Numbered from the stretch's first letter, positions 1 through 7,517 are shown. The stretch: 7,771 nucleotides of DNA from Rickettsiales bacterium (GCA_002725445.1 PBPD01000115.1:1-7771); one strand, 5' to 3'. Notes: generated from the sequence alone by a model not told the origin. Numbers and translations: made by a program.

Positions 1-209
1 ATTTTGTGGTGTTGTGGATTGGTTTTGCCCTTGCCTCAGCAGTGTTTTTCTTTGTGCTATGGGCAGCCTTATCGCTCTATCATTATGACGCCAGACCTGC
101 CTTGGGTTTTGTGTTGCAATGGCTGGCTGCTGCTACACTCTATCCGTTGGTACATAGTTTAATGCAATATGCTATCGCGAAGCTACGAATCTTGCAGCCA
201 GAGAAATAG
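1..209 (+). CDS. mreD: MreD, rod shape-determining membrane protein (C-terminal fragment)
   Basis: This is the last 68 or so residues of a protein whose reading frame is open to the left edge of the window; the first whole codon begins at base 3 and the stop is TAG at 207–209. Two hydrophobic segments are visible, one beginning VLWIGFALASAVFFFVLW and one around LGFVLQWLAAATLYPLVH, followed by a short basic tail. That matches the end of the small multi-pass MreD protein. MreD is an inner-membrane part of the elongasome, working with MreB, MreC, PBP2 and RodA to direct side-wall growth. Sequence identity in such a short hydrophobic stretch is weak, so the call rests mainly on position: it lies 17 bases upstream of mrdA, where mreD normally sits in alphaproteobacteria. 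The GTG at 6–8 is an internal codon, not a true start. Confidence 0.75.
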   Translation, partial: FVVLWIGFALASAVFFFVLWAALSLYHYDARPALGFVLQWLAAATLYPLVHSLMQYAIAKLRILQPEK

Positions 210-226
210 TGGCTTATAGATAGGCT

Positions 227-2032
227 ATGCGTAAGTCGTCTCCCCTTCATAAGAAACTCACACGCCGCACGTTAGTGTTTGCGGGGGTGCAGGCTGCAGC
301 GGGCACGGTGCTACTGGGACGACTTTACTATCTGCAATTAGCAAATGCGCGCGAATATAAAACGCTGGCTGAGGGCAACAGTATTAAAATTCAGCTGATT
401 CCACCTCAGCGTGGTCAGCTACTTGATGCCAGAGGCAAGCCGTTAGCTACCAACCAGATCAATTTCAGGGTTTTTCTTTCACGCGAAAAAAATAAACAGG
501 CGCATGCAACGCTTAATAAACTGTCTAAACTGCTTTCTCTGTCGCCGGAGCGTATGGAAGCCTTGCATAAAGCGATAGATGCCGGTCCTCGCGTGCAGCC
601 ATTGCTGGTAAAAGAGTATGTGCCGTGGGATGAATTATCGCGGGTGGAATTTCATATGCCAGAGCTGTTGGGCTTGATGGTAGAAGAAGGCCAGTTGCGC
701 TATTACGGCTTTGCCGAACAGGCGGCACATATGATTGGCTATGTAGGCAAAGTGTCGGAGGAAGAGCAGAAGGAAGGCTCGAATCCTTTGTTGCGCCTGC
801 CCGACTTTAAGATTGGTAAGGAGGGCGCGGAGCGCTTGTTCGACACGCGTTTGCGCGGCGTGGCAGGCAGCAAGAAGATTGAGGTAAATGCATTGGGACT
901 GAGCGTACGAGAGATTGCGCGCCAACCCGCAAAGGCGGGCGAGGATATTCGCTTAACTATCGACGCTGAATTACAGGCCTACGCTGCAGAAAGGCTAGGG
1001 GGCGAGAGCGGTGCTATCGTGGTGATGGACACGCGGGATGGTGGTGTGAAGGCGCTGGCCTCTATGCCCGCATATGACCCCAATAGTTTTAGTGTGGGCA
1101 TCACGCAGAGCTATTGGAACGAGTTGATGGGCAATGAAAAGAACCCGCTAATGAATAAGGCAATTGCTGGCCAATACCCGCCCGGTTCAACATTTAAAAT
1201 GATAGTGGCGCTTGCAGCGCTCAAAGACGAAATGATTGCACCCCATCAACGCATTTACTGCCCGGGGCATTATTATTTGGGGAATCATCGCTTTAATTGC
1301 TGGAAAGCCGGTGGACACGGAGCGATGGATTTGCAACAGGCACTGGCACAATCCTGTGATACCTATTTTTATCATCTGGCGCACAAGCTGGGGATGGAAA
1401 AGGTAGCCGAGGCGGCGCGAAGCTTCGGGTTGGGGCAACGCGTAGATGTTGGGCTTCCGGGCGAACGTTCCGGGCTTATGCCGATGCCGGAATGGAAAAA
1501 AGAACGCTACGGGCAAAGCTGGACCGCAGGTGACACGGTGAATGCAGGTATTGGGCAGGGATATGTGTTGGCGACACCCATACAATTGGCGGTGATGACC
1601 GCGCGTATGGCCACAGGTAAGCAGGTTATGCCACGGCTGGAGGTAGGAGAAGAGGTGCCTGAATTCGATGCGTGTGAGTTTGATCCGGCACATCTGCAAG
1701 CGATACGCGACGGGATGTGGCAAGTGAATAACAGCCCACGTGGTACAGCCTATTGGCATCGCATTACCCAGCCAGAATTTACTATGGCCGGAAAAACCGG
1801 AACATCGCAGGTGCGGCGCATTACACAACGTGGTATGGATCAATCGCGCTTGCCATGGAAATACCGTCACCATGCGTTGTTTGTGGGTTTTGCGCCTTAT
1901 GACAATCCGCGCTATGTGGCGAGTGTAATCATAGAGCATGGTGGCAGCGGTAGTGCGGCGGCTGCACCGGTCGCAAAAGATGTATTATTGAAAATGCAAT
2001 CCATCGCAAAAGAACAGGATGAGACCGCATGA
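227..2032 (+). CDS. mrdA: Penicillin-binding protein 2 (peptidoglycan D,D-transpeptidase of the elongasome)
   Basis: A class B penicillin-binding protein of 601 residues, close to the usual 600–650 for PBP2. It cross-links stem peptides of new peptidoglycan in the periplasm during side-wall elongation, as partner of RodA. A basic N-terminus is followed by one membrane anchor at about residues 14–37. The pedestal begins with PPQRGQLLDARGKPLATN (59–76), and the linker GKEGAERLFDTRLRG is typical of PBP2. The transpeptidase domain has all three active-site motifs: STFK with nucleophile Ser321 and Lys324, SCD at 376–378 (the S-x-D form usual in PBP2), and KTGT at 523–526. The HGGSGSAAAAPVAKD segment near the end is also characteristic. 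The ATG at 227 has only a poor AGG two bases upstream, so translation may be coupled to mreD. The stop overlaps the rodA start by four bases. Beta-lactams of the mecillinam type target this family. Confidence 0.97.
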   Translation: MRKSSPLHKKLTRRTLVFAGVQAAAGTVLLGRLYYLQLANAREYKTLAEGNSIKIQLIPPQRGQLLDARGKPLATNQINFRVFLSREKNKQAHATLNKLSKLLSLSPERMEALHKAIDAGPRVQPLLVKEYVPWDELSRVEFHMPELLGLMVEEGQLRYYGFAEQAAHMIGYVGKVSEEEQKEGSNPLLRLPDFKIGKEGAERLFDTRLRGVAGSKKIEVNALGLSVREIARQPAKAGEDIRLTIDAELQAYAAERLGGESGAIVVMDTRDGGVKALASMPAYDPNSFSVGITQSYWNELMGNEKNPLMNKAIAGQYPPGSTFKMIVALAALKDEMIAPHQRIYCPGHYYLGNHRFNCWKAGGHGAMDLQQALAQSCDTYFYHLAHKLGMEKVAEAARSFGLGQRVDVGLPGERSGLMPMPEWKKERYGQSWTAGDTVNAGIGQGYVLATPIQLAVMTARMATGKQVMPRLEVGEEVPEFDACEFDPAHLQAIRDGMWQVNNSPRGTAYWHRITQPEFTMAGKTGTSQVRRITQRGMDQSRLPWKYRHHALFVGFAPYDNPRYVASVIIEHGGSGSAAAAPVAKDVLLKMQSIAKEQDETA

Positions 2033-3171
2033 GCAGTGCATTAGATAGTAACCGTTTGGTGAATTGGGGCAAGTTGCTGCAATTACATTGGCCGGTGCTT
2101 TTCCTGATCATTTTGTTGGCCTGTATAGGGTTTGCCATGCAGTATTCTGCTGCAGGCGGTAGTTTGGAGCCTTGGGCCAAACCGCAAATTATGCGCTTTA
2201 TTGTGGGGCTGGTGGCATTGGTTGTTATATCGATGTTGCCCATCAATCTGCTAATGCGCTTTGCGTATTTATTCTATTTTGCCTGTTTGGTGTTGCTGGT
2301 TTTGGTGGAAGTAGGCGGATTTATTGGCATGGGCGCGCAGCGCTGGATCCAGCTGGGGCCTATTACGTTGCAGCCATCAGAGCTTATGAAGCTGGGGCTA
2401 ATATTGGCATTGGCACGTTATTTCCATTTCTGCCACCCTGAAGATGTAAGCTCGCCGATGATGCTGGTTATTCCCGCACTGCTAATGATTTTGCCTATCA
2501 TGTTGGTGCTGCGCCAGCCTAATTTGGGTACGGCGACTATTCTCGGCTGTATAGGTATAACGATCTTCTTTTTAGCGGGCGTATCCTGGCGTTATTTCGT
2601 GGCGCTTGGTTTGCTGGCCGCTATCAGTGCGCCTGTCGGCTGGCAATTTTTGCATTCCTATCAAAAACAGCGTGTGCTCACCTTTCTTGACCCGTCACAG
2701 GATCCGTTAGGGGCGGGTTATAACATTACGCAGTCGATTATTGCTATCGGCTCTGGGGGGCTGTGGGGCAAGGGGTTTTTGAAAGGCAGTCAGGGGCAGC
2801 TGGACTTTTTGCCAGAGAAGCAGACAGACTTTATTTTTACCATGCTGGCGGAAGAAATGGGCTTTGCAGGTAGTGTGGGATTGTTACTGTTATATGGTAT
2901 CTTGCTCAGCTTCACGATTGCGCTGATTGTACGTTCGCGCCATCTTTTTGGCGGGCTTATTGCGTCAGGAGTGGCCGCACTGCTGTTTGTGCATATATTC
3001 ATCAATATGGCGATGGTTATGGGTTTGATTCCGGTGGTAGGAGTGCCGCTGCCTTTGTTATCTTATGGCGGTACCTTCCTGCTGACAACGATGTTGGCGC
3101 TCGGCATGATGATGCATGTGTATGTGCATCGCGATCATGACATTGCGCGTAGCATTCGCCCATTTATTTGA
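2029..3171 (+). CDS. rodA: RodA, SEDS-family peptidoglycan glycosyltransferase
   Basis: A 380-residue multi-pass inner-membrane protein of the SEDS (RodA/FtsW/SpoVE) family; E. coli RodA is about 370. It polymerises lipid II into glycan strands for side-wall growth, in complex with PBP2. Family signatures are in order: GAQRWI at 102–107, PSELMK at 116–121, the long periplasmic loop with QDPLGAGYNITQSIIAIGSGG at about 224–244, LPEKQTDFIF with Asp267 (equivalent to the essential Asp262 of E. coli RodA), and VPLPLLSYGGT at 339–349. About ten hydrophobic segments can be counted. RodA is preferred over FtsW because the gene directly follows mrdA. Its ATG overlaps the mrdA stop (ATGA), and an AGGA at 2016–2019 lies nine bases upstream inside mrdA, so the two are probably made in step. 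The next gene is convergent, with only 12 bases between the two stop codons and no visible terminator hairpin. Confidence 0.96.
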   Translation: MSSALDSNRLVNWGKLLQLHWPVLFLIILLACIGFAMQYSAAGGSLEPWAKPQIMRFIVGLVALVVISMLPINLLMRFAYLFYFACLVLLVLVEVGGFIGMGAQRWIQLGPITLQPSELMKLGLILALARYFHFCHPEDVSSPMMLVIPALLMILPIMLVLRQPNLGTATILGCIGITIFFLAGVSWRYFVALGLLAAISAPVGWQFLHSYQKQRVLTFLDPSQDPLGAGYNITQSIIAIGSGGLWGKGFLKGSQGQLDFLPEKQTDFIFTMLAEEMGFAGSVGLLLLYGILLSFTIALIVRSRHLFGGLIASGVAALLFVHIFINMAMVMGLIPVVGVPLPLLSYGGTFLLTTMLALGMMMHVYVHRDHDIARSIRPFI

Positions 3172-3183
3172 AATTAGCGATAC

Positions 3184-4836
3184 TTAGTGACGGGTGAGGT
3201 TTTGTTGCTCTGCCTGTTGCAAGCGCTCTTGTAATTGTGCGTCTCGTACTTCGATGACAGCTTTGGGTGCTTTGGTGTGTGAGGCGTTCTTCTGGTTGTT
3301 CGCACGCTGATTTTCGTAGCGTTCTTCCTCGGGACTACGCGGGCGTGGAGCAGGCTGTGAGCTGCCTTGTGGGCTGCCAATAAAGCTGGACACCCCTGCT
3401 TGCGATGGGGTTTCCATCACGCGCTGAATATCGACAGGATATTGCGCCAGCATATCGCGCAACGGCACTTTATCGTGCATTTGCGCTTCCATATCCTTCA
3501 CTGCATCCATGCCATAGCTATTGGCGACTTCCACAAAAGCCATGGTCATTTCGGGCTGCAATGGGTTGATCAGATCATGCCCCAATAGATAGATAAATTT
3601 CGGCAAGTCGAAATGGGCAGAAGGCACAGGGAGATTCGTCTCAGGGTCGATCTCGGTGGTATGCTTGTAGTTATAGGTATGGTTCATCAGATAAGCGACA
3701 CGGTCGAAAATCACTTCGCCACGCGCCCAAGTCCGCCCCTCGGTAATGTTTGGCCCTTCAATCGATTTGAACATTTGCTCAGGGTGATAGATGGAGCAAT
3801 ATTGCTGATAGAAATTGATGATATCACCAGATGAAATCGGGTCACCAATACCGAATTTTGGATTCAGTTTGTCGTTGATGAAATAGGTAAAGCTTTCAAG
3901 CATGGTGGGCTCACGGCCCCATACATCGTTTGCCCAGAGCAAACCTTTTGCACCAATCGCCAGCTCGCCCGCTTCAACCCAGGCGAATTTGACTGGCACA
4001 CGCAAATGGCGCAGGAAGAATAATGTGTCAGTGCCAAAGCGCTCAAACGATTTGCGAATAAAATTGCGTTTGGTGGAGCGGATAATTTTATTTTCACTTT
4101 TGAAAATATCGCCAAGGGTCACGTCTTTGGGTTTTTTGCCATTTTCATAGGCAATCGCCTCGGAATACACACTCTTCATATCGTTGATGGCGCGATTGGT
4201 CAGCGCGCTGTCCATCCCCACACTGCCAACACCCAGTGCGGTGTCATAGCTGAAATTGAACAGGTTGCTTTGAATGGCGTGGTGAATATCCTTTATGCTG
4301 CGATCCGTGATGCGCCCTACTCTACCTTCATTGCCCTCAATAAACGCATATTGCAGCATATTCTCTGCGCGCCCACTCAGGCCCCATTCCGACAGACACT
4401 CTTTCACCGCCGCATTAAGTTTCTGGCCAGATGGCGTGTATTTTAGGGCTCGGCCCATATCGTTCTGCGAAACTTGCGCCATCGTGCGCCCATCTTCCGA
4501 TACGATCTTCTCCAGTTCTTCCTTAAATTCAGGATGGGCATCAATCAGTTTATTGACCTGATTCTTTGTCTGGCCTGCGTCTTTGTTGAATCCAAAAAAA
4601 CGACCAATAGAATCGTAGAAAGGTTGGCGGACTTCGTTAGGCGTGATGGCATTTGTCAGGCTTTTCAGGCCGCCACGCAGCACATAGCGCGCAGGCAGCA
4701 AGGCCAGCCCCAGACGTACGTCTGGTGGCGTGTAAAGCGGTATATACGCCGTTGTGGTGTGCGGCGGATTACTCTCTTTAATCTCGCTTCGTTTCACGCG
4801 TCTGATTCCGTTTGTATTGTCAGCTTCCCGTGCCAC
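3184..4836 (-). CDS. Conserved-looking 550-residue protein of unknown function
   Basis: I do not recognise this protein. The frame is open for 550 codons. The start is GTG at 4836–4834, with an AGGA (4848–4845) eight bases upstream. A stop lies in frame six codons above it, so no longer start exists apart from rare ATT codons. There is no signal peptide and no clear membrane helix; the most hydrophobic stretches are around residues 40–53 (VRLGLALLPARYVL) and 282–302. Residues 50–475 look like a folded, charged and aromatic-rich region with only two cysteines (147 and 347). Residues 476–525 are rich in Ser, Pro, Gln and Asn and probably disordered. Residues 526–547 (IEVRDAQLQERLQQAEQQNL region) could form a short coiled coil. 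This suggests a soluble cytoplasmic or exported protein. It is convergent with rodA and 140 bases downstream of the exoD-like gene on the same strand, so it may have its own promoter. It could be a lineage-specific structural or effector protein, but nothing here decides that. Confidence 0.85.
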   Translation of the reverse strand: MAREADNTNGIRRVKRSEIKESNPPHTTTAYIPLYTPPDVRLGLALLPARYVLRGGLKSLTNAITPNEVRQPFYDSIGRFFGFNKDAGQTKNQVNKLIDAHPEFKEELEKIVSEDGRTMAQVSQNDMGRALKYTPSGQKLNAAVKECLSEWGLSGRAENMLQYAFIEGNEGRVGRITDRSIKDIHHAIQSNLFNFSYDTALGVGSVGMDSALTNRAINDMKSVYSEAIAYENGKKPKDVTLGDIFKSENKIIRSTKRNFIRKSFERFGTDTLFFLRHLRVPVKFAWVEAGELAIGAKGLLWANDVWGREPTMLESFTYFINDKLNPKFGIGDPISSGDIINFYQQYCSIYHPEQMFKSIEGPNITEGRTWARGEVIFDRVAYLMNHTYNYKHTTEIDPETNLPVPSAHFDLPKFIYLLGHDLINPLQPEMTMAFVEVANSYGMDAVKDMEAQMHDKVPLRDMLAQYPVDIQRVMETPSQAGVSSFIGSPQGSSQPAPRPRSPEEERYENQRANNQKNASHTKAPKAVIEVRDAQLQERLQQAEQQNLTRH

Positions 4837-4976
4837 AATCCAAATCCTGTATTAGTTTCGTGCATTTATAGTGTACTGTATTGGGATGTGGATATAAACG
4901 CTAAACCCACTGGTTTTCCGTGAAGTTTTTGTTACAGTCGGGTGCGTTAGGGGCTGAAAAATAGTGCTTTTGGGCG

Positions 4977-5603
4977 TTACGGCAGAATGGCCATCAGCGC
5001 CTTGGCACCAAAGAGAACCACGAAGCCGGCCATTGCCACACCCAGCAGCCCAATCAGGCAGCCTATAAGGATGGTGACACCGTCTTTACTCAGCAATCCC
5101 AGCGACATAACAAGAATGCCCAAACCAGGTACAAAATTGGTCCATGGCAACGGAATGGCGATGCTCAGCGAGAATAACATGCAAAACAGACCTATAATAC
5201 GCTCGCCCGTTTGGCTGCTGGCAAAGGAAAAGCGCGGCCGTAACAATTTCTCCACTTTGCGCAGGCGCGGTGAGGCCTTGGCGATAATTCTGGCAAGCAG
5301 AGACCGTCGTATCTTTTTTGTTTTCAGCCAGTTAGGGAGCCACGGCGCATGGCGCCCCCCAATCATTTGTACCGACAGGAATAACAGAGGAATGGCGAAC
5401 AGGCTTGAGATGCCAGGCGGCACGGGAATGGGTACGCAATTAGGTAGTACAAAAATCACCAATAGAAGCCCAAAGCCGCGCTCATGCAGGGTGTACATGA
5501 GGTCGCCTACCGACACATAGTCGGCCTGATGCAGGTTTACCGCGTCTTCCAATACGTCGGAAGCCGCTTTGTCCTGTTTCTTACGTAAGCGTCTAATGAC
5601 CAT
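4977..5603 (-). CDS. exoD: ExoD family membrane protein
   Basis: A 208-residue integral membrane protein matching the ExoD (exopolysaccharide synthesis) family in length and pattern. After a basic, soluble N-terminus comes SVGDLMYTLHERGFGLLL (31–48). Then PNCVPIPVPPGISSLFAIP (54–72) leads into a hydrophobic stretch ending QMIGG and the motif HAPWLPNWL. The second half repeats the theme with IPLPWTNFVPGLGILVMSLG (150–169) and two further helices to the end. The paired Pro-rich re-entrant-like segments and the aromatic WLP motif are typical of the family. ExoD was first described in rhizobial exopolysaccharide production and nodule invasion; its biochemical activity is not established. The ATG at 5603–5601 is supported by GGGA seven bases upstream. 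The 75-base gap to the preceding CbiB-like gene contains several inverted repeats, one including part of this start codon. The gene symbol is by family only. Confidence 0.88.
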   Translation of the reverse strand: MVIRRLRKKQDKAASDVLEDAVNLHQADYVSVGDLMYTLHERGFGLLLVIFVLPNCVPIPVPPGISSLFAIPLLFLSVQMIGGRHAPWLPNWLKTKKIRRSLLARIIAKASPRLRKVEKLLRPRFSFASSQTGERIIGLFCMLFSLSIAIPLPWTNFVPGLGILVMSLGLLSKDGVTILIGCLIGLLGVAMAGFVVLFGAKALMAILP

Positions 5604-5627
5604 AACTCGTTCCCGTGACCGAGTTAT
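5602..5627 (-). promoter_or_regulatory. Perfect 8-bp inverted repeat over the exoD ribosome-binding site and start codon
   Basis: ATAACTCG at 5602–5609 is an exact inverted repeat of CGAGTTAT at 5620–5627, with ten bases between. In the minus-strand transcript the 3' arm ends with the first two bases of the exoD ATG, and the GGGA ribosome-binding site lies in the loop. Two more pairs (5611–5612 with 5617–5618) can form inside the loop after one mismatch. The repeat could be an RNA hairpin limiting translation of exoD or a DNA operator for a dimeric repressor; the sequence alone does not separate the two. In plus-strand reading it is followed by a T-run (5633–5638), but no plus-strand gene ends here, so a terminator role is unlikely. 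Confidence 0.45.
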
Positions 5628-5640
5628 ACGGATTTTTTGC

Positions 5641-5665
5641 AGCGCTGAAAAGCGCTTTAGCGCCT
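5641..5665 (-). terminator. Competing hairpins after the CbiB-like gene, weak terminator or attenuator candidate
   Basis: Three related six-base arms lie in a row: AGCGCT at 5641–5646, AGCGCT at 5651–5656 and AGCGCC at 5659–5664. In the minus-strand transcript the middle arm can pair with the first one read (loop TAAA, followed by TTTTC), which resembles a weak intrinsic terminator just after the CbiB-like stop. It can instead pair with the last one read (loop TTTC, perfect 6-bp stem), which has no T-run. The T-run is short and partly in the stem, so full termination is doubtful; partial read-through into exoD is more likely. Confidence 0.3.
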
Positions 5666-5678
5666 AGTGTGCGGATTT

Positions 5679-6677
5679 TTATTGGCGAAGCCACATGAGA
5701 ATGCCGGCCAATTCCAGCAAAACTAATAAATTACAGCATAGAAATAGCAGGCGCGCACGGTACAAGTGACGCGGTGTGGCCTTAGCGGTGCCTTCCCCGA
5801 TCCAGCCATCCTGGATGAGGTGGTTGTCGAGTTTGCGGGGGCCGCCAAGGGTAATATGTAATGCGCCTGCCATAGCAGCAATCGGCCAGCCACGGTTGCT
5901 GGAGGCGAGTTTGCCTGCATCGCGCCAAATGGCTTTGATGGATTTGGTGAAAGAGCAGCGCGGCACAAACAAGGCGGCGGTAATAATATAAAGGCTGGCA
6001 AGCCGTGCAGGAAGCCATTGCGCGGCATAATCCATCTGGCGTGCGGCCCAGCCGAAGGCAATAAGGCGTTTGGAGTCGTAGCCAATAATGTCTGCCAGCA
6101 CATACCATATGCGGGTGATGCAGAGCGCCAAAATGCCGCCTACGGCATACCAGAACATAGCGGCTACCAGTTTGGAGGCGAATTGCACCGCCAGATACTC
6201 GGTGCTAACACGCACCATCGCATGTTCGTCCATGTTGGATGTGTCACGCCGCGCCATGGCAAAGAGGGTTTTGCGCACATGTGCAGGTTTGTTTTTTTCC
6301 AGCGCCTTGTGCACCAGGCCAGTGCGGCCAAATGCATAACGCATGGGCAGGAGATAGGCGACAACCGCCATCTCTATATAGATACCGTAGCTCCAAATCT
6401 GGCGGATGGCGATGACGCATGCGGCAAAGGCTGCAGCCAGCGCCGTTAATGCCAGAAAAAGAATGATACCCCGATAGACCAATTTGCCCGCAGAGCGGTT
6501 GCTACGATTAAGTTTGCGTTCCAGTTTGTGAATGCGTTTGCGCAAGGCGCGTGACGGTTTATGCAAGCCGAGCGAGCGGTAAAGAGTGAGCGGGCCGCCG
6601 AGCACCCAAGCGGCGCACAGCGCAATGGCCAGAACGATCAGACGTTCTTGCACAGCGGCTTGCGTGAAAAAATCCAT
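5679..6677 (-). CDS. Divergent CobD/CbiB-like integral membrane protein
   Basis: A 332-residue, multi-pass membrane protein of CbiB/CobD family size (about 310–330). Recognisable family landmarks are the LxxLERKL-type basic segment (43–60), RRDTSNMDE at 143–151, FWYAVGG at 175–181, IGY with FGWAAR (198–213), LPARL at 222–226, GWPIAAMAGALHITLGGP at 263–280 and WIGEG at 292–296. CbiB joins an aminopropanol side chain to adenosylcobyric acid in cobalamin synthesis. Here many residues normally conserved are changed: the N-terminal GDP…HPV motif is GGP with no HPV, the (V/L)AEN..DG segment reads LAVQFASK, NTLDS.(V/I)GY reads YVLADIIGY, R(M/L)DD reads QMDY, and the Glu of GWPEA is Ile. The protein may therefore lack synthetase activity or act on something else; related non-cobalamin proteins such as AmpE are known. 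The start follows the OmpA lipoprotein stop by 6 bases, with an AGG overlapping that stop, so the two are probably cotranslated. Confidence 0.82.
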   Translation of the reverse strand: MDFFTQAAVQERLIVLAIALCAAWVLGGPLTLYRSLGLHKPSRALRKRIHKLERKLNRSNRSAGKLVYRGIILFLALTALAAAFAACVIAIRQIWSYGIYIEMAVVAYLLPMRYAFGRTGLVHKALEKNKPAHVRKTLFAMARRDTSNMDEHAMVRVSTEYLAVQFASKLVAAMFWYAVGGILALCITRIWYVLADIIGYDSKRLIAFGWAARQMDYAAQWLPARLASLYIITAALFVPRCSFTKSIKAIWRDAGKLASSNRGWPIAAMAGALHITLGGPRKLDNHLIQDGWIGEGTAKATPRHLYRARLLFLCCNLLVLLELAGILMWLRQ

Positions 6678-6683
6678 GTGCGC

Positions 6684-7517
6684 CTATTCGAGGAAAATTT
6701 CTACACGGCGGTTAGCAGGCTCGCGAACGCCGTCGCCCGTTGGAATCTGCGGATCGGTCTCGCCGAAGGCGAAATAGGTGATGCGTTCCGGAACAATGCC
6801 ACTGCTGATTAACTCGTTGCGCACACGTTCCGCACGGCGCTGAGAGAGCTCCATATTATAGGGCTCTGTGCCCGACGTGTCGGTATGGCCATTGATTACC
6901 ACTTCATAATTTTGCGTGTTGGTCAGGTCATCGACCACCATGCTGAGATCATGACGCGCATTCTCTTGCAGCTCTGCACTATCCCACGGGAAATACAGAA
7001 TGTACGAGGTGGTGGTGACTACGGGTGTAATCACAGGGGCATCTACTTCGTCCAGCAGGGCAAAAAATTGATCGCGGCAATGCGCAATCTCAGCGATTTG
7101 CCAATTTTCTTCCAATTGCTCAACCCAGCAATCAAAATAGAACTGCATGCGGGCGGCTTTTTTAGGGTTGGCGGCGATATTGCGTTCGTTCAGCTTGCCC
7201 AGCAAGGTTTGACGTGCTGAGGCTAACTCCATCAGGTGATGTTCCGAGATATCCCAGTTTTCGGGTAGCTCAGGCGGTACTTGTTTGCCGTAAGCCGCCA
7301 TCAAGCCTTTATCGGCAAAATATTTGGAGGCCCACCAGTCATATTGCATGGCTTCCAGTTCTGAGAAATCGAGATACAGTTGTGCCAGTGCCTGCGAGAA
7401 CGGATCACCCGTGGGGGTGGTGCGTCGCAGCTCTTGTAGACTGTGGGTCGTACAGCCAGCCAATAACAGCAATAATGCTGCACATGCAATGCCAATGCGC
7501 ATATCGAGCGTTTCCAT
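6684..7517 (-). CDS. OmpA-domain outer-membrane lipoprotein
   Basis: A 277-residue lipoprotein that should anchor the outer membrane to peptidoglycan. The signal peptide ends in a clean lipobox, LLAG|Cys22, with Thr next, which favours outer-membrane sorting. Residues 23–165 form an unassigned, mostly helical region containing FDCWVEQLEENWQ and a second cysteine at 147, so Cys130 and Cys147 could pair. From about 172 to the end is a C-terminal OmpA domain: YILYFPWDSAEL, NGHTDTSG (209–216), SQRRAERVRNEL (225–236) and NRRVEIFLE. Asp213 and Arg228 are in the positions that bind diaminopimelate in characterised OmpA domains. Met6 (base 7502) may be the real start: MRIGIACAALLLLLAGC is a better signal peptide and has GGAAA upstream, within a short leader from the promoter proposed in the gap. 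The fold resembles Pal, but it is longer and lies apart from any visible tol genes, so it is not called pal. Confidence 0.93.
   Translation of the reverse strand: METLDMRIGIACAALLLLLAGCTTHSLQELRRTTPTGDPFSQALAQLYLDFSELEAMQYDWWASKYFADKGLMAAYGKQVPPELPENWDISEHHLMELASARQTLLGKLNERNIAANPKKAARMQFYFDCWVEQLEENWQIAEIAHCRDQFFALLDEVDAPVITPVVTTTSYILYFPWDSAELQENARHDLSMVVDDLTNTQNYEVVINGHTDTSGTEPYNMELSQRRAERVRNELISSGIVPERITYFAFGETDPQIPTGDGVREPANRRVEIFLE

Noticed and set aside
1187..1939. 250-codon open frame on the minus strand inside mrdA
   Set aside because: It lies wholly antisense to the transpeptidase domain with all active-site motifs, its translation has no family features and is rich in His, Arg and Cys as expected for an antisense shadow.
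3222..3233. CAAG–CGCT–CTTG repeat just beyond the rodA end
   Set aside because: The stem is very short, sits inside the convergent coding region and has no T-run.
4903..4918. Short inverted repeat AAACC–CACT–GGTTT downstream of exoD
   Set aside because: Only a 5-bp, mostly A/T stem with no following T-run on the minus strand; not enough for a terminator.
4861..4920. TATAAA (minus strand, 4870–4865) as a promoter for the unknown gene
   Set aside because: No acceptable -35 hexamer is found at 16–18 bases; a promoter in the 140-base gap is plausible but cannot be placed.
4987..5520. 177-codon open frame on the plus strand opposite exoD
   Set aside because: It is antisense to a well-matched ExoD-family gene, and its translation is low in hydrophobic order and looks like a shadow.
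6018..6449. 143-codon open frame on the plus strand opposite the CbiB-like gene
   Set aside because: The opposite strand has clear family motifs here; this translation has none and no good ribosome-binding site.
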